Below, piece by piece: positions 1 to 7,454 of a stretch of 64,000 nt of DNA. The stretch's first letter is position 1; every line of letters begins with the position of its first letter. The DNA is taken from contig OY730440.1 in assembly GCA_963422655.1 (NCBI GenBank), forward strand, positions 806,001 to 870,000. The letters are read 5' to 3'. The stretch comes from CATQHS01 sp963422655 (GTDB taxonomy: Bacteria; Actinomycetota; Acidimicrobiia; Acidimicrobiales; Aldehydirespiratoraceae). Under the pieces are notes generated by a model, which did not search any database, was not told the origin of the DNA, and saw only the letters and a program-made list of their open reading frames with translations. A program made the translations under genes and the position numbers.

Positions 1-330
1 GCCTGATTCCATGGCCAGGGCCATGTCGCCGCCGCTGGCGAAGGAGGTCCAATACACCGGCAGGCCGAGCTCGGCGTCATAGGTCTCGTTGGCCTGAGCT
101 ACCTGATTGGCGGTTGGCCACTCGAGGAAATAAGCAACGTTGAGCTCTTCGAGCCCCGAATCCCCCTCGTCGGCATCGGTGGTAGTAGTTGCCGCGGTAG
201 CGGCCTCGGTAGTGGTGACCGCTGTAGTGGTGACCGCTTCGGTATCGGTACCGGCATCGGACGAATCATCGTCGCCACAGGCGGCGGCACCAAGACCGAG
301 CACCATCAGCACTGTCAGTAGTCGCTTCAT
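1..330 (-). CDS. ABC transporter substrate-binding lipoprotein, TauA-like (C-terminus cut by window edge)
   Basis: The first 110 residues are visible. The protein starts MKRLLTVLMVLGLGAAACGD, a lipoprotein signal peptide with the lipobox cysteine at residue 18. An Asp/Thr/Ala-rich linker follows (about residues 19-60), typical of actinobacterial surface lipoproteins. The mature domain begins LNVAYFLEWPTANQVAQA and continues to a 'W..F.SGGDMALAMESG' segment, which matches the start of nitrate/sulfonate/taurine-type binding proteins, TauA being the closest that I recognise. It would capture a small organic sulfonate or amine outside the membrane for an ABC importer lying beyond the left edge. 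The start at 330 has a GGAGGG ribosome site seven bases upstream. The gene lies 88 bp downstream of, and in the same direction as, a class III aminotransferase, which fits taurine or other amine use. The ligand is inferred, not shown. Confidence 0.75.
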   Translation of the reverse strand, partial: MKRLLTVLMVLGLGAAACGDDDSSDAGTDTEAVTTTAVTTTEAATAATTTTDADEGDSGLEELNVAYFLEWPTANQVAQANETYDAELGLPVYWTSFASGGDMALAMESG

Positions 331-343
331 TGGGTTACCCTCC

Positions 344-402
344 ATATTAATTTTGATGTATATCTTTGATGTATATCAATATATTAATTTGATGTATGTC
401 AA
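344..402. promoter_or_regulatory. AT-rich direct repeats upstream of the TauA-like gene, candidate operator
   Basis: This gap is strikingly AT-rich for the window. TTTGATGTATATC occurs at 352-364 and again immediately at 365-377, and TTTGATGTATGTC (one change) occurs at 388-400. Two copies are preceded by ATATTAATTT (344 and 381). The copies at 366-379 and 389-402 also read as imperfect dyads of the form TTGA-N6-TCAA. Spaced repeats directly before a transporter gene suggest binding sites for a repressor or activator. The regulator is not in the window. Confidence 0.5.
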
Positions 403-418
403 TTCGGTGTTTGGAAAC

Positions 419-1792
419 TTATCTTGAGGTCTCGAGCCAACTATCCACCCGGTCGAGTACCTGGTCGACTCGGCCCAGCAGGTCGTCGATCACGGCGCCG
501 TCGGCCACCAGCGGCGGTGCCACCGCCAGCATGGCCGCCCCTCTGGAGTCGGGCCGCACCAGTACCCGCGCGTCGCGAATGAACCGGTCCAGCAGCCCGC
601 CGGGCAGCAACTCGGAGAATTCGGCGTCGGTGAGATCCACCTGTGCGACTCGATCACGCATCAGCTCCACAGCGTAGAAGTAACCGATACCCCGAACGTC
701 CTTCACGCAGGGGTGCGCCGCCATCAGATCGCGCAAGCCGAAGCCGAGGCGGTTCTCGTTGCGCAGCACTCCGGCCAATACGCCTTCGTCGCGCAGAGCA
801 TTCATGTTGGCGACTGCCACCGCGGTGGCCACCGGATGCCCGCCGAACGTCGAACCGTGCCCGAACATGCCCGTCGGCGAATCCCACACCCGTTCCACCA
901 GAGAGCCCCTCACCACCAAACCACCGAGGGGCTGGTATGCGCTGGTGACGCCCTTGGCGAAGGTGATCATGTCGGGTACCACGCCGAACCGCTCGCTGCC
1001 GAACCAGTAGCCGAGGCGCCCGAAGGAGTTGATCACCTCGTCGGCGCAGAGCAACACACCGTAGCGGTCGCAGATGCGGCGCAGCTCCTGCCAGTAGCCG
1101 TCAGGCGGCACCAGTGCCCCCCGTCCGTTCTGGACCGGCTCGGCGATCACCATGGCCACGGTCTCGGGACCCTCGGCCAGGATCGCCTCCTCGACCGCGG
1201 TCACGCACGGCAGATCTCGAGCCGAGCCGCTCGGATCGGGGCCGCATTCGAGGGTGTTGGCCACATGGCGCACGCCATCCCAGAGCATCGGGAGGTATGG
1301 TTCTCGGAAGTTGGGGATTCCGGTCACGGTGAGAGCACCCAGAGTCGTGCCGTGGTAGGCCCACCGGCGAGCGATCACCTTGTGACGGGTGGGGGCGCCG
1401 TCGGCCAGATGACAGCAGCGGGCAAACTTGAGAGCCGACTCCACCGCCTCGGAGCCCGAGTTCACGAAGAACACCTTGTCGAGGTCGGCGGGAGCGACTG
1501 CCGCGATCATCGACGCGGCCTCGATGGACGAGGGGTGAGCAAAGCCCCAGTTGGGGTAGAAGGCCAGCTTGTCCATCTGCTTGGCGGCGGCCGCAGTCAG
1601 GTCGCTGCGACCGTGGCCGAGGTTCGTGCAGAACAAGCTGGAGAGGCCGTCGAGATACTCGTTGCCGTCGGTGTCCCACACATAGCAGCCCTCACCCCGG
1701 TCGATGACTACGAGGTCGTCGCGGCGCCAAGCGTCGCCCCGGGTGAAGTGCGGAAGCAGATGGCGGCGGGCTCTCTCCCGATCGTCCGGCAT
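419..1792 (-). CDS. Class III (omega) aminotransferase, PLP-dependent; possibly taurine:pyruvate aminotransferase
   Basis: This 457-residue protein has the usual length for class III aminotransferases, which move an amino group from an amine or omega-amino acid to pyruvate or another keto acid. Visible motifs are 'NEYLDGLSSLFCTNLGHGR' near the N-terminus, 'FFVNSGSEAVESALKFAR' for phosphate binding, 'AYHGTT', 'CADEVINSFGR' with the PLP-pyridine aspartate, and 'ITFAKGVTSAYQPLGG' with Lys280 as the Schiff-base lysine. The start at 1792 is chosen for its strong AAGGAGGTG ribosome site. The open frame extends upstream, but through the tRNA genes, so a longer start is unlikely; an in-frame ATG 14 codons upstream lacks a ribosome site. 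The neighbouring TauA-like binding protein suggests taurine or a related amine as substrate, but class III substrates cannot be read from sequence alone. Confidence 0.88.
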   Translation of the reverse strand: MPDDRERARRHLLPHFTRGDAWRRDDLVVIDRGEGCYVWDTDGNEYLDGLSSLFCTNLGHGRSDLTAAAAKQMDKLAFYPNWGFAHPSSIEAASMIAAVAPADLDKVFFVNSGSEAVESALKFARCCHLADGAPTRHKVIARRWAYHGTTLGALTVTGIPNFREPYLPMLWDGVRHVANTLECGPDPSGSARDLPCVTAVEEAILAEGPETVAMVIAEPVQNGRGALVPPDGYWQELRRICDRYGVLLCADEVINSFGRLGYWFGSERFGVVPDMITFAKGVTSAYQPLGGLVVRGSLVERVWDSPTGMFGHGSTFGGHPVATAVAVANMNALRDEGVLAGVLRNENRLGFGLRDLMAAHPCVKDVRGIGYFYAVELMRDRVAQVDLTDAEFSELLPGGLLDRFIRDARVLVRPDSRGAAMLAVAPPLVADGAVIDDLLGRVDQVLDRVDSWLETSR

Positions 1793-1858
1793 GACCACCT
1801 CCTTGCCACAGCACTGCTGATAGTCGCTCATCAGGGCGCCCGTCGACCCGAGTTTCAG

Positions 1859-1931
1859 TACCCCGTACGGGATTCGAACCCGTGCTACCACCTTGAGAGG
1901 GTGGCGTCCTAGGCCGCTAGACGAACGGGGC
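1859..1931 (-). tRNA. tRNA-Glu (anticodon CTC)
   Basis: A 73-nt cloverleaf can be drawn by hand. The acceptor strand starts GCCCCGT and pairs with ACGGGGT, giving the G1-U72 pair usual for actinobacterial tRNA-Glu. The anticodon stem CCACC/GGTGG holds the loop CTCTCAA with central CTC, and the T arm contains GGTTCGAATCC. CCA is not encoded. It lies four bases downstream of tRNA-Gln on the same strand. Confidence 0.95.
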
Positions 1932-1935
1932 AAAG

Positions 1936-2007
1936 CTCGGGGAGGAGGACTCGAACCCCCAATGACTGGACCAGAACCAGTTGTGTTACCGATTACACCA
2001 TCCCCGA
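1936..2007 (-). tRNA. tRNA-Gln (anticodon CTG)
   Basis: A 72-nt cloverleaf with acceptor TCGGGGA/TCCCCGA and discriminator G. The anticodon stem ACTGG/CCAGT encloses the loop TTCTGGT (anticodon CTG), and the T arm carries GGTTCGAGTCC. It lies 52 bases downstream of gltX and just before tRNA-Glu, so the three could share a transcript. Confidence 0.95.
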
Positions 2008-2059
2008 AATAGTGCCACGAATCGTAACGCCGCCAGTCCTCGTTCATGACACAGGCCGT

Positions 2060-3526
2060 TCACAACCGGGCTCGGGCTGCCCGCAGCCGCTCCAGTGTTC
2101 GCGGTCGGCCCAGCAACCGCATCGGCTCCCACAACGGCAAGCCCACGTTCGACCCGCTCAGCGCCACCCGCACCGGCGCTTGGGACAACACCCGGGCCTT
2201 GTGGCGGGCGCTGAGGTCGTAGCCCACCCCCATGACGATCGACTCCAGGCGCTCGGCCGAAGAGAAGTCGTCGGCGCTCAGTCTGGCTGTGACCTCGTCG
2301 AGCACTTCGGCGGCGGCCCGACCCTTGACCATGACCTTCTGCCAGGCTTTGGGGTCATAGGAGATGATGGCGTCGGCCATGATCCAGTCGACCCAGCCCG
2401 CCACCTCGCCCAGCGTCGTCACCCGCTGCCGGATCTCGGGTGCCAGCACCCGTAGCACCTCGGGGTCGTAACTGCCGACCCTGCCGACCCTGCCGACCCT
2501 GCCGCCAGCGGGATGCTCCCCGGACGGAGACTCCCCGGTGTCGGGCTCCTTCATGAACGGTTCGACCCGCTCGGTCAGCTCATCGGCGGTGAGGGCCTTG
2601 ATATAGGCGGCATTGACGTGATCGAGCTTGCGGGGATCGAAGAAGGCCGCCGACCGGTTGACCGCTTCGATGTCGAAGAGCTCGACGATCTCGGCCATGG
2701 GCCGGATCTCTACCTCGTCGGGGGGGCCCCAACCCAGCAGAGCCAGGTAATTGGTCATGGCCTCGGGAAGGTATCCCTGAGTCCGGTAGTGGCCGAGAGC
2801 GACGTCGTCTCGGCGTTTCGACAGCTTCTGGCGCTTCTCGTTCACCAGCAGGGGTAGGTGGGCGTAGGCGGGGGGCTCTCCGTATCCGAGCGCAGCCCGC
2901 AGCAACTGCACCCTGGGGGTGGTGTCGAGCAGATCCTCGCCCCGGATGACGTGGCTGATACCCATGTCGTGATCGTCCACTGCGTTGGCCAGTAGGAACG
3001 TGGCCGAACCGTCGCTGCGCCGGATCACGAAGTCTTCCAGAGCGGAGTTGGGGAAGGCGACCCGGCCCCGGATCATGTCGTCCACGGTGGTGGCGCCGGT
3101 GTCGGGGCATCTGAAACGCACCACCACACCGGCGCCGTCGCTGACGTCTCGGTCCCGGGACCAGCCGTGATAGCCGGGAGGCAGGCCCGCCTCGGCGGCC
3201 CGAGCCTCGATTTGGGGCCCGGTGAGGTCACAGAAGTAGGCGGCGCCGGTCGCCACCAAGTGTTCGAGGGCCACGGCGTGCTGCTCGGCCCGTTCGGACT
3301 GGAAGTAAGGGCCCTCGTCCCAGTCGATACCGAGCCAGACCAGCGGTTCGATGATGGCGTCGACGTAGGCCTGGGTCCGCAGCGAGGCGTCGGTGTCCTC
3401 GATCCGCAGCATCATCTGCCCTCCGTGGCGCCGGGCGAACAGCCAGTTGAACAGGGCGGTGCGGGCGCTGCCGACGTGCAGGTATCCGGTGGGGGCAGGG
3501 GCGAAACGAACCCGAGGGGCGGCCAC
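2060..3526 (-). CDS. gltX: Glutamyl-tRNA synthetase
   Basis: GltX charges tRNA-Glu with glutamate. In bacteria that lack GlnRS it also mischarges tRNA-Gln for GatCAB. The 488-residue protein begins with the class I signature 'RFAPAPTGYLHVGSARTALF', with the HIGH motif as HVGS at residues 17-20, and carries KLSKR at 234-238 (Lys237 being the KMSKS lysine). The C-terminal half is the all-helical anticodon-binding region. The GTG start at 3526 is preceded by TAGCCT exactly six bases upstream, consistent with a leaderless transcript. An unusual Gly/Arg/Val-rich insertion 'GGRVGRVGRVGS' lies around residues 341-352 and is encoded by a 9-bp tandem repeat. tRNA-Gln and tRNA-Glu genes follow directly. 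Confidence 0.97.
   Translation of the reverse strand: MAAPRVRFAPAPTGYLHVGSARTALFNWLFARRHGGQMMLRIEDTDASLRTQAYVDAIIEPLVWLGIDWDEGPYFQSERAEQHAVALEHLVATGAAYFCDLTGPQIEARAAEAGLPPGYHGWSRDRDVSDGAGVVVRFRCPDTGATTVDDMIRGRVAFPNSALEDFVIRRSDGSATFLLANAVDDHDMGISHVIRGEDLLDTTPRVQLLRAALGYGEPPAYAHLPLLVNEKRQKLSKRRDDVALGHYRTQGYLPEAMTNYLALLGWGPPDEVEIRPMAEIVELFDIEAVNRSAAFFDPRKLDHVNAAYIKALTADELTERVEPFMKEPDTGESPSGEHPAGGRVGRVGRVGSYDPEVLRVLAPEIRQRVTTLGEVAGWVDWIMADAIISYDPKAWQKVMVKGRAAAEVLDEVTARLSADDFSSAERLESIVMGVGYDLSARHKARVLSQAPVRVALSGSNVGLPLWEPMRLLGRPRTLERLRAARARL
2472..2507. repeat. 9-bp tandem repeat inside gltX
   Basis: CTGCCGACC occurs three times in perfect tandem (2472-2498) with a fourth, degraded copy to 2507. 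On the coding strand it encodes the repeated tripeptide Gly-Arg-Val. Because the unit is a multiple of three, copy-number change would keep the frame. It lies in a poorly conserved linker before the anticodon-binding part. Confidence 0.85.
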
Positions 3527-3532
3527 GGGGTG

Positions 3533-3538
3533 AGGCTA
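3533..3538 (-). promoter_or_regulatory. Putative -10 box for leaderless gltX
   Basis: On the minus strand TAGCCT is followed by six bases and then the GTG start of gltX. Actinobacterial leaderless promoters commonly have TANNNT at this distance, putting the transcription start on the first base of the start codon. No clear -35 box was seen. Confidence 0.45.
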
Positions 3539-3563
3539 CCGGTGGCCTCGAACCCTTCTGGCA

Positions 3564-3585
3564 CACTGGGGGCCCGCCCCCAGTG
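3564..3585. promoter_or_regulatory. Perfect 10-bp inverted repeat between divergent gltX and RDD gene
   Basis: CACTGGGGGC and GCCCCCAGTG are exact reverse complements separated by two bases. The genes on both sides point away from it, so it is not a conventional terminator. It could be an operator for either gene or a strong hairpin in the leader of the RDD gene. Confidence 0.5.
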
Positions 3586-3671
3586 AATACGACCCGATAC
3601 CCCACCGCAGCCCGGTACTGTTGGAGCCAGCACTCATCACTGAGCCCGAATCGACTTTGAAAGGAACGCCC

Positions 3672-4202
3672 ATGACCAACTTGCCCCCACCTCCGCCCGA
3701 CTCGGGGGGATCTCCCCCGCCCCCGGTCCCCGGATCGCACCCGTCGGCTCATAGCCCGGGTGCCATGACCGGTTGGGCCACCATCGGCACCGGCCAGCAG
3801 GTCGAGCTCGCCAGCGCCGGAGCCCGGCTCGGGGCCCGGATCCTCGACGTGTTGATCATAGCGGCAATACCGATCCTTCTGTTCTTCAGCACAGATCTCA
3901 CTGCGGCAGGGATCACGCTCTTCACGTCGATGATCGGCCTTGTCTATGAGGTAACGCTGATCGCCACCAAGGGCCAGACCCTCGGCAAGATGGCAGTGAA
4001 CATCAAGGTGGCACGAGTCGGCGACGGCCTCGTACCCGGATGGGGCAAATCGATCGGCCGCTGGATCCTTCCCGCGGTATTGAACTTCATCCCGTTTATC
4101 GGGGGGCTCCTGAGCCTGCTCGTCTACCTGTCTTTGTTGTGGGGCAAGTCCCGGCGGGGCTGGCACGACATGATCGCAGGCACTGTCGTCGTGAAGGTAT
4201 GA
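3672..4202 (+). CDS. RDD family integral membrane protein
   Basis: This 176-residue protein has a Pro/Gly/Ser-rich cytoplasmic N-terminus (about residues 1-45), as is common in actinobacterial RDD proteins. The RDD domain begins 'ELASAGARLGARILDVLIIA', with the R..D signature at the start of the first membrane helix. Further hydrophobic segments include 'ITLFTSMIGLVYEVTLIATK', and the domain has the characteristic 'KGQTLGKMAVNIKVARV' and the ending 'RRGWHDMIAGTVVV'. The family's function is mostly unknown; some members are linked to ion exchange or envelope stress. The ATG at 3672 is preferred over an upstream in-frame ATG at 3621 because AAAGGAA lies just before it and the proline-rich tail then starts naturally (MTNLPPPPP). 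It is transcribed away from gltX. Confidence 0.9.
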   Translation: MTNLPPPPPDSGGSPPPPVPGSHPSAHSPGAMTGWATIGTGQQVELASAGARLGARILDVLIIAAIPILLFFSTDLTAAGITLFTSMIGLVYEVTLIATKGQTLGKMAVNIKVARVGDGLVPGWGKSIGRWILPAVLNFIPFIGGLLSLLVYLSLLWGKSRRGWHDMIAGTVVVKV

Positions 4203-4272
4203 CCCCGGCTCGGTGAGTCGCCGGTCCGCCGCTACCGGCCCGTTCGACGCCTCGACGTCGGCGCCGGTGCGA

Positions 4273-4797
4273 CTACAGGCCCAGAGGCTGGCGCCAGTCG
4301 CGGCGGTGGGCGGCAGCCACCTCCTCGGGTGAGCTGCGCAAGGTCGGCTCGGGCACCAGATGAGCGAGCTGGCGAGCGGCGTCATAGCCGTGGTCGTGAT
4401 CGTGAGCTATCCCGGTGAAACGAGCCCGGCGCCACTTCACCAGATCGGCCGGGGCCGGACCCAGGTACCCGAACAGCTCCAAGGCCAGCCTCACGTCACC
4501 GATCACCGGGGCCCGGGCCAACAGCGAGGCCCGGCGCAAAGCCACCGCACAGCACCCGGCCAGGGCCTCTTCGCGCCCCTCTCCATCGGTTAGGGCCAAG
4601 CGGTCACCGAACCGGCGGGCCAGACCGAGCACGTAGCCCTGATCAGGGCCGGGACTGCCCAGCCCCGGCCCCTGAGGGTGGGGGCCCCCGACTACCTCAC
4701 CGGGACGGCCGGCCATCCACGAACCACGGCGCCGGGGCGGCGATCGGTAGATCGACGGCGGGTCGTTACGGCCCGGCAGGTACGACGGGGTGGCCAT
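4273..4797 (-). CDS. Conserved-looking hypothetical protein, 174 aa
   Basis: I do not recognise the family. The protein starts MATPSYLPGRNDPPSIYRSP, has a Pro/Gly-rich first third, then a helical stretch ('YVLGLARRFGDRLAL', 'EEALAGCCAVALRRASLLAR') and ends with a His/Asp-rich segment 'FTGIAHDHDHGYDAAR' and a Trp-containing tail. No signal peptide or membrane helix is evident. The frame stays open upstream into cimA, but the start at 4797 is supported by TACGCT followed by seven bases and ATG, the leaderless pattern seen at other genes here. It lies 22 bp downstream of cimA on the same strand and may also be read from that operon. The HDHDH cluster could bind metal, but this is only a guess. 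Confidence 0.7.
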   Translation of the reverse strand: MATPSYLPGRNDPPSIYRSPPRRRGSWMAGRPGEVVGGPHPQGPGLGSPGPDQGYVLGLARRFGDRLALTDGEGREEALAGCCAVALRRASLLARAPVIGDVRLALELFGYLGPAPADLVKWRRARFTGIAHDHDHGYDAARQLAHLVPEPTLRSSPEEVAAAHRRDWRQPLGL

Positions 4798-4819
4798 GGC
4801 ACCAAGCGTAGATGCGCGA

Positions 4820-6523
4820 TCAGTCGTCGGCGTGAAGCAACCCGTAGACGATGGAGTCGGCCAAGGCCTGCCACGAAGCCTCGATGATGTTCTCCGACAC
4901 CCCGATGGTCGTCCACGTGCTGCGATGGTCGGTGGAGTCGACCAGCACCCGGGTGATGGCACCGGTGCCCTTGCCGGTATCGAGCACCCGGACCTTGAAG
5001 TCGGTGAGGGAGATCCGATCCAGAGCCGGGTACAGCCCGTCCAGAGCCGATCGCAACGCGGCATCGAGGGCGTTGACCGGGCCGTTGCCCTCCCCTACCG
5101 CCGTCCGTCGCTCCTCGCCGACCCACAGCTTGACGGTGGCCTCGGTTTCCACGTCGACCGCCACCTCGTTCCAGGCTCTGGCCCCGGTACCGGACCGGTG
5201 ATCCAGCGACACCCGGAACGACTCCAGCCGGAAGAAGTCATGCTCCCAACCGGCGGCACCCCGCATCAGCAGTTCCAGCGAGGCGTCGGCCACCTCGAAG
5301 TGGTAGCCGGCATGCTCGAGCCGCTTGAGGGTGTCGATCACGTCACCGAGCACCTTGCCGTCCAGAGCTACACCGAGCTCGGCCGCCTTCATCTGCAGGG
5401 TGGAGCGACCCGACATCTCCGAGACCACCACCCGGGTGCCATTGCCGACCAGGGTCGGGTCGACGTGCTCGTAGGCATCAGGGCGCCGGGCCAGCGCGCT
5501 GGTGTGCAAGCCCGCCTTGTGGGCGAAGGCACTGGCCCCGACGTAGGGCTGCTGAGGATCGAGCGGGAAGTTGGCGTACTCGGCGACCCGGTGGGCCACC
5601 GCTCTTAGTCGATCGAGCCGCCCCTCCGGTAGAGCCCGTACACCCATCTTCAGTTCGAGATTGGCGATGACGGGTACCAAGTCGCAGTTGCCGACCCGTT
5701 CGCCGTACCCGTTGATCGTGCCCTGCACCTGGGTGGCGCCGACCCGGACCGCGGCCAGGGAGTTGGCCACCCCGCAACCGGTGTCGTTGTGCACGTGAAT
5801 GCCCACACCGCAGTCGACGTGGGAGACGACGCCGGCCACCGCGGCTTCGATGCCCGAGGGCAGTGAGCCGCCGTTGGTGTCGCACAGCACCACCGTGGAG
5901 GCCCCGGCCATGGCTGCGGCCTCGACCACCCGCAGGCTGAACTCGGGGTTGTGGAGGTAGCCGTCGAAGAAGTGCTCGGCGTCGAACAGCACCCGCCTGC
6001 CCTGGGCCACCAGAAAGCCGACCGAGTCGGCCACCATTGCTACTGCCTCCTCCAGGGTGGTCCGCAGCGCCTCGGTGACGTGGTAGTCCCAACATTTGCC
6101 GACGATGCACACCGTGCCGGTCCCTGCCGCCACCAGGTTGGCCAGCGTGGAATCGGAGTCGACCCGGCCCTTGGCCCGACGGGTGGAGCCGAACGCGACC
6201 AGCTCGCTGGTTTCCAAGCGCAGTTCGACGCTGGCTCGAGCGAAGAACTCGTCGTCTTTGGGATTGGACCCGGGCCAGCCCCCTTCGACGAAAGCCACGC
6301 CCAGATAGTCGAGCTGCTCGGCGATGCGCAGCTTGTCGTCGACGGTGAGCGAGATGCCCTCGAGCTGCGAGCCGTCACGCAGGGTGGTGTCGTAGATCTC
6401 GATCGTGTCGGGCCAGTCGGGGTGGCGGGCCGGGCCGGGCCGGGCCGGGCCGGTAGCCGCAGAGAATCCCCCGGTCCCGAACCTGTCGGGTCCCACGGCC
6501 CGGTCACTCATGCGCGTACTCAT
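4820..6523 (-). CDS. cimA: (R)-citramalate synthase
   Basis: CimA condenses acetyl-CoA with pyruvate to citramalate, the first step of a threonine-independent route to 2-ketobutyrate and isoleucine. The 567-residue protein has the catalytic DmpG/HMGL-like TIM barrel, opening 'IEIYDTTLRDGSQ' (DTTLRDGSQ at residues 45-53) and including the metal-ligand segment 'GIHVHNDTGCGVANS'. The C-terminal LeuA-type regulatory domain is present, ending '..SWQALADSIVYGLLHADD'. 'EGGWPGSNPKDDEFF' is typical of this CimA branch rather than of LeuA. The start overlaps the ilvE stop: ATG at 6523 (20-bp overlap) or ATG at 6511 (8-bp overlap) are both possible, so translation is probably coupled. The N-terminal tail 'GPARPGPARHPD' comes from a short GC-rich repeat and is probably dispensable. 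Confidence 0.93.
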   Translation of the reverse strand: MSTRMSDRAVGPDRFGTGGFSAATGPARPGPARHPDWPDTIEIYDTTLRDGSQLEGISLTVDDKLRIAEQLDYLGVAFVEGGWPGSNPKDDEFFARASVELRLETSELVAFGSTRRAKGRVDSDSTLANLVAAGTGTVCIVGKCWDYHVTEALRTTLEEAVAMVADSVGFLVAQGRRVLFDAEHFFDGYLHNPEFSLRVVEAAAMAGASTVVLCDTNGGSLPSGIEAAVAGVVSHVDCGVGIHVHNDTGCGVANSLAAVRVGATQVQGTINGYGERVGNCDLVPVIANLELKMGVRALPEGRLDRLRAVAHRVAEYANFPLDPQQPYVGASAFAHKAGLHTSALARRPDAYEHVDPTLVGNGTRVVVSEMSGRSTLQMKAAELGVALDGKVLGDVIDTLKRLEHAGYHFEVADASLELLMRGAAGWEHDFFRLESFRVSLDHRSGTGARAWNEVAVDVETEATVKLWVGEERRTAVGEGNGPVNALDAALRSALDGLYPALDRISLTDFKVRVLDTGKGTGAITRVLVDSTDHRSTWTTIGVSENIIEASWQALADSIVYGLLHADD

Positions 6524-7424
6524 TCCACGTCTTGTACCGGTCGATGCGGCCTCGCACCGCGTCGCCGTACACCTCGGCGATGGCCAGGGTTCTGGGACCG
6601 GGGCATGCCAAGGGCCGGTCGTCGATGGAGTTGACCGCGCTCACTTCGGCCGCGGTGCCGGTGAGGAACACCTCGTCGGCCACGTACAGGTCGCTGCGGA
6701 CCAGGTCGGCAACCCGCACCTCGATTCCGACATCGGAGGCGATGATCATGGCCGAGTCCCGGGTGATGCCGGGTAGCGCTCCCGCCGACATCGGCGGTGT
6801 CACCATCGCGTCGCCCAGCCCCACGAAGATGTTCTCCCCGCTGCACTCGGCCACCATCCCGGCGCTGTTGAGCATGATGGCCTCGTCGTAGCCGGCGTTG
6901 ACAGCCTCCATCTTGGCCAGGGTGGAATTGACGTAGGTGCCGGTGGCCTTGGCCGCCGGCGGCACGGTGTTGGGGCTGGGCCGGGTCCACGACGAGATCT
7001 TGACCCGCGCCCCCCTGGTGAGGGCATCCTCGCCGAGATAGGCGCCCCAGGGCCAGACCGCGATGGCCACATCGGTGGTGCAGCCGGTGGTGGCCAGTCC
7101 GATCTCGCCGTAGCCGTAGTAGGCGATGGGGCGCACATAGCACGAAGGGAGCCCGCTGTCGCGTACCACCAGCTTGGTGGCTTCGACCATCTCGGCCACC
7201 GAGTAGGGCATACCCATGTCGAGGATCCGAGCCGAGCGGTGCAACCGCTCGATATGGTCGGTGAGGCGAAAGACAGCCGGCCCGGCTTCGGTCTCGTAGG
7301 CTCGGATGCCCTCGAACACGCCGGTGCCGTAGTGCAAGGTGTGGGACAGCACGTGGATCTTGGCGTCTTCCCAGGCCACGAGTTCGCCGTTCATCCAGAT
7401 GTTGTCGGTGGGCGTGATGGGCAT
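6504..7424 (-). CDS. ilvE: Branched-chain amino acid aminotransferase
   Basis: IlvE carries out the last step for leucine, isoleucine and valine, exchanging the amino group of glutamate. The 306-residue class IV (D-amino-acid aminotransferase fold) protein shows 'HTLHYGTGVFEGIRAY' near residues 28-43, the PLP lysine Lys159 in 'AAKATGTYVNSTLAK', and 'AECSGENIFV' and 'LTGTAAEV' for cofactor and phosphate binding. Its length matches E. coli IlvE. It is the middle gene of leuB-ilvE-cimA, 30 bp after leuB and overlapping cimA, so it should share the attenuator before leuB. Confidence 0.95.
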   Translation of the reverse strand: MPITPTDNIWMNGELVAWEDAKIHVLSHTLHYGTGVFEGIRAYETEAGPAVFRLTDHIERLHRSARILDMGMPYSVAEMVEATKLVVRDSGLPSCYVRPIAYYGYGEIGLATTGCTTDVAIAVWPWGAYLGEDALTRGARVKISSWTRPSPNTVPPAAKATGTYVNSTLAKMEAVNAGYDEAIMLNSAGMVAECSGENIFVGLGDAMVTPPMSAGALPGITRDSAMIIASDVGIEVRVADLVRSDLYVADEVFLTGTAAEVSAVNSIDDRPLACPGPRTLAIAEVYGDAVRGRIDRYKTWNEYAHE

Positions 7425-7454
7425 TGGCTAGAACCTCCAGCGGGGTGGCTCGGG

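Noticed and set aside
713..1912. Plus-strand frame of about 400 codons opposite the class III aminotransferase
   Set aside because: It lies wholly antisense to a gene with clear catalytic motifs, and it also runs across the tRNA-Glu gene.
1793..2047. N-terminal extension of the aminotransferase frame to 2047
   Set aside because: The extension is the translation of the two tRNA genes; a strong ribosome site supports the start at 1792.
3228..4385. Minus-strand frame of 385 codons spanning the gltX start and the RDD gene
   Set aside because: It reads antisense through the RDD gene and out of frame through gltX, with no recognisable protein features.
4798..5064. Upstream extension of the hypothetical gene at 4273-4797 into cimA
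   Set aside because: The added residues are an out-of-frame reading of the cimA 3' end; TACGCT seven bases before 4797 supports the shorter start.
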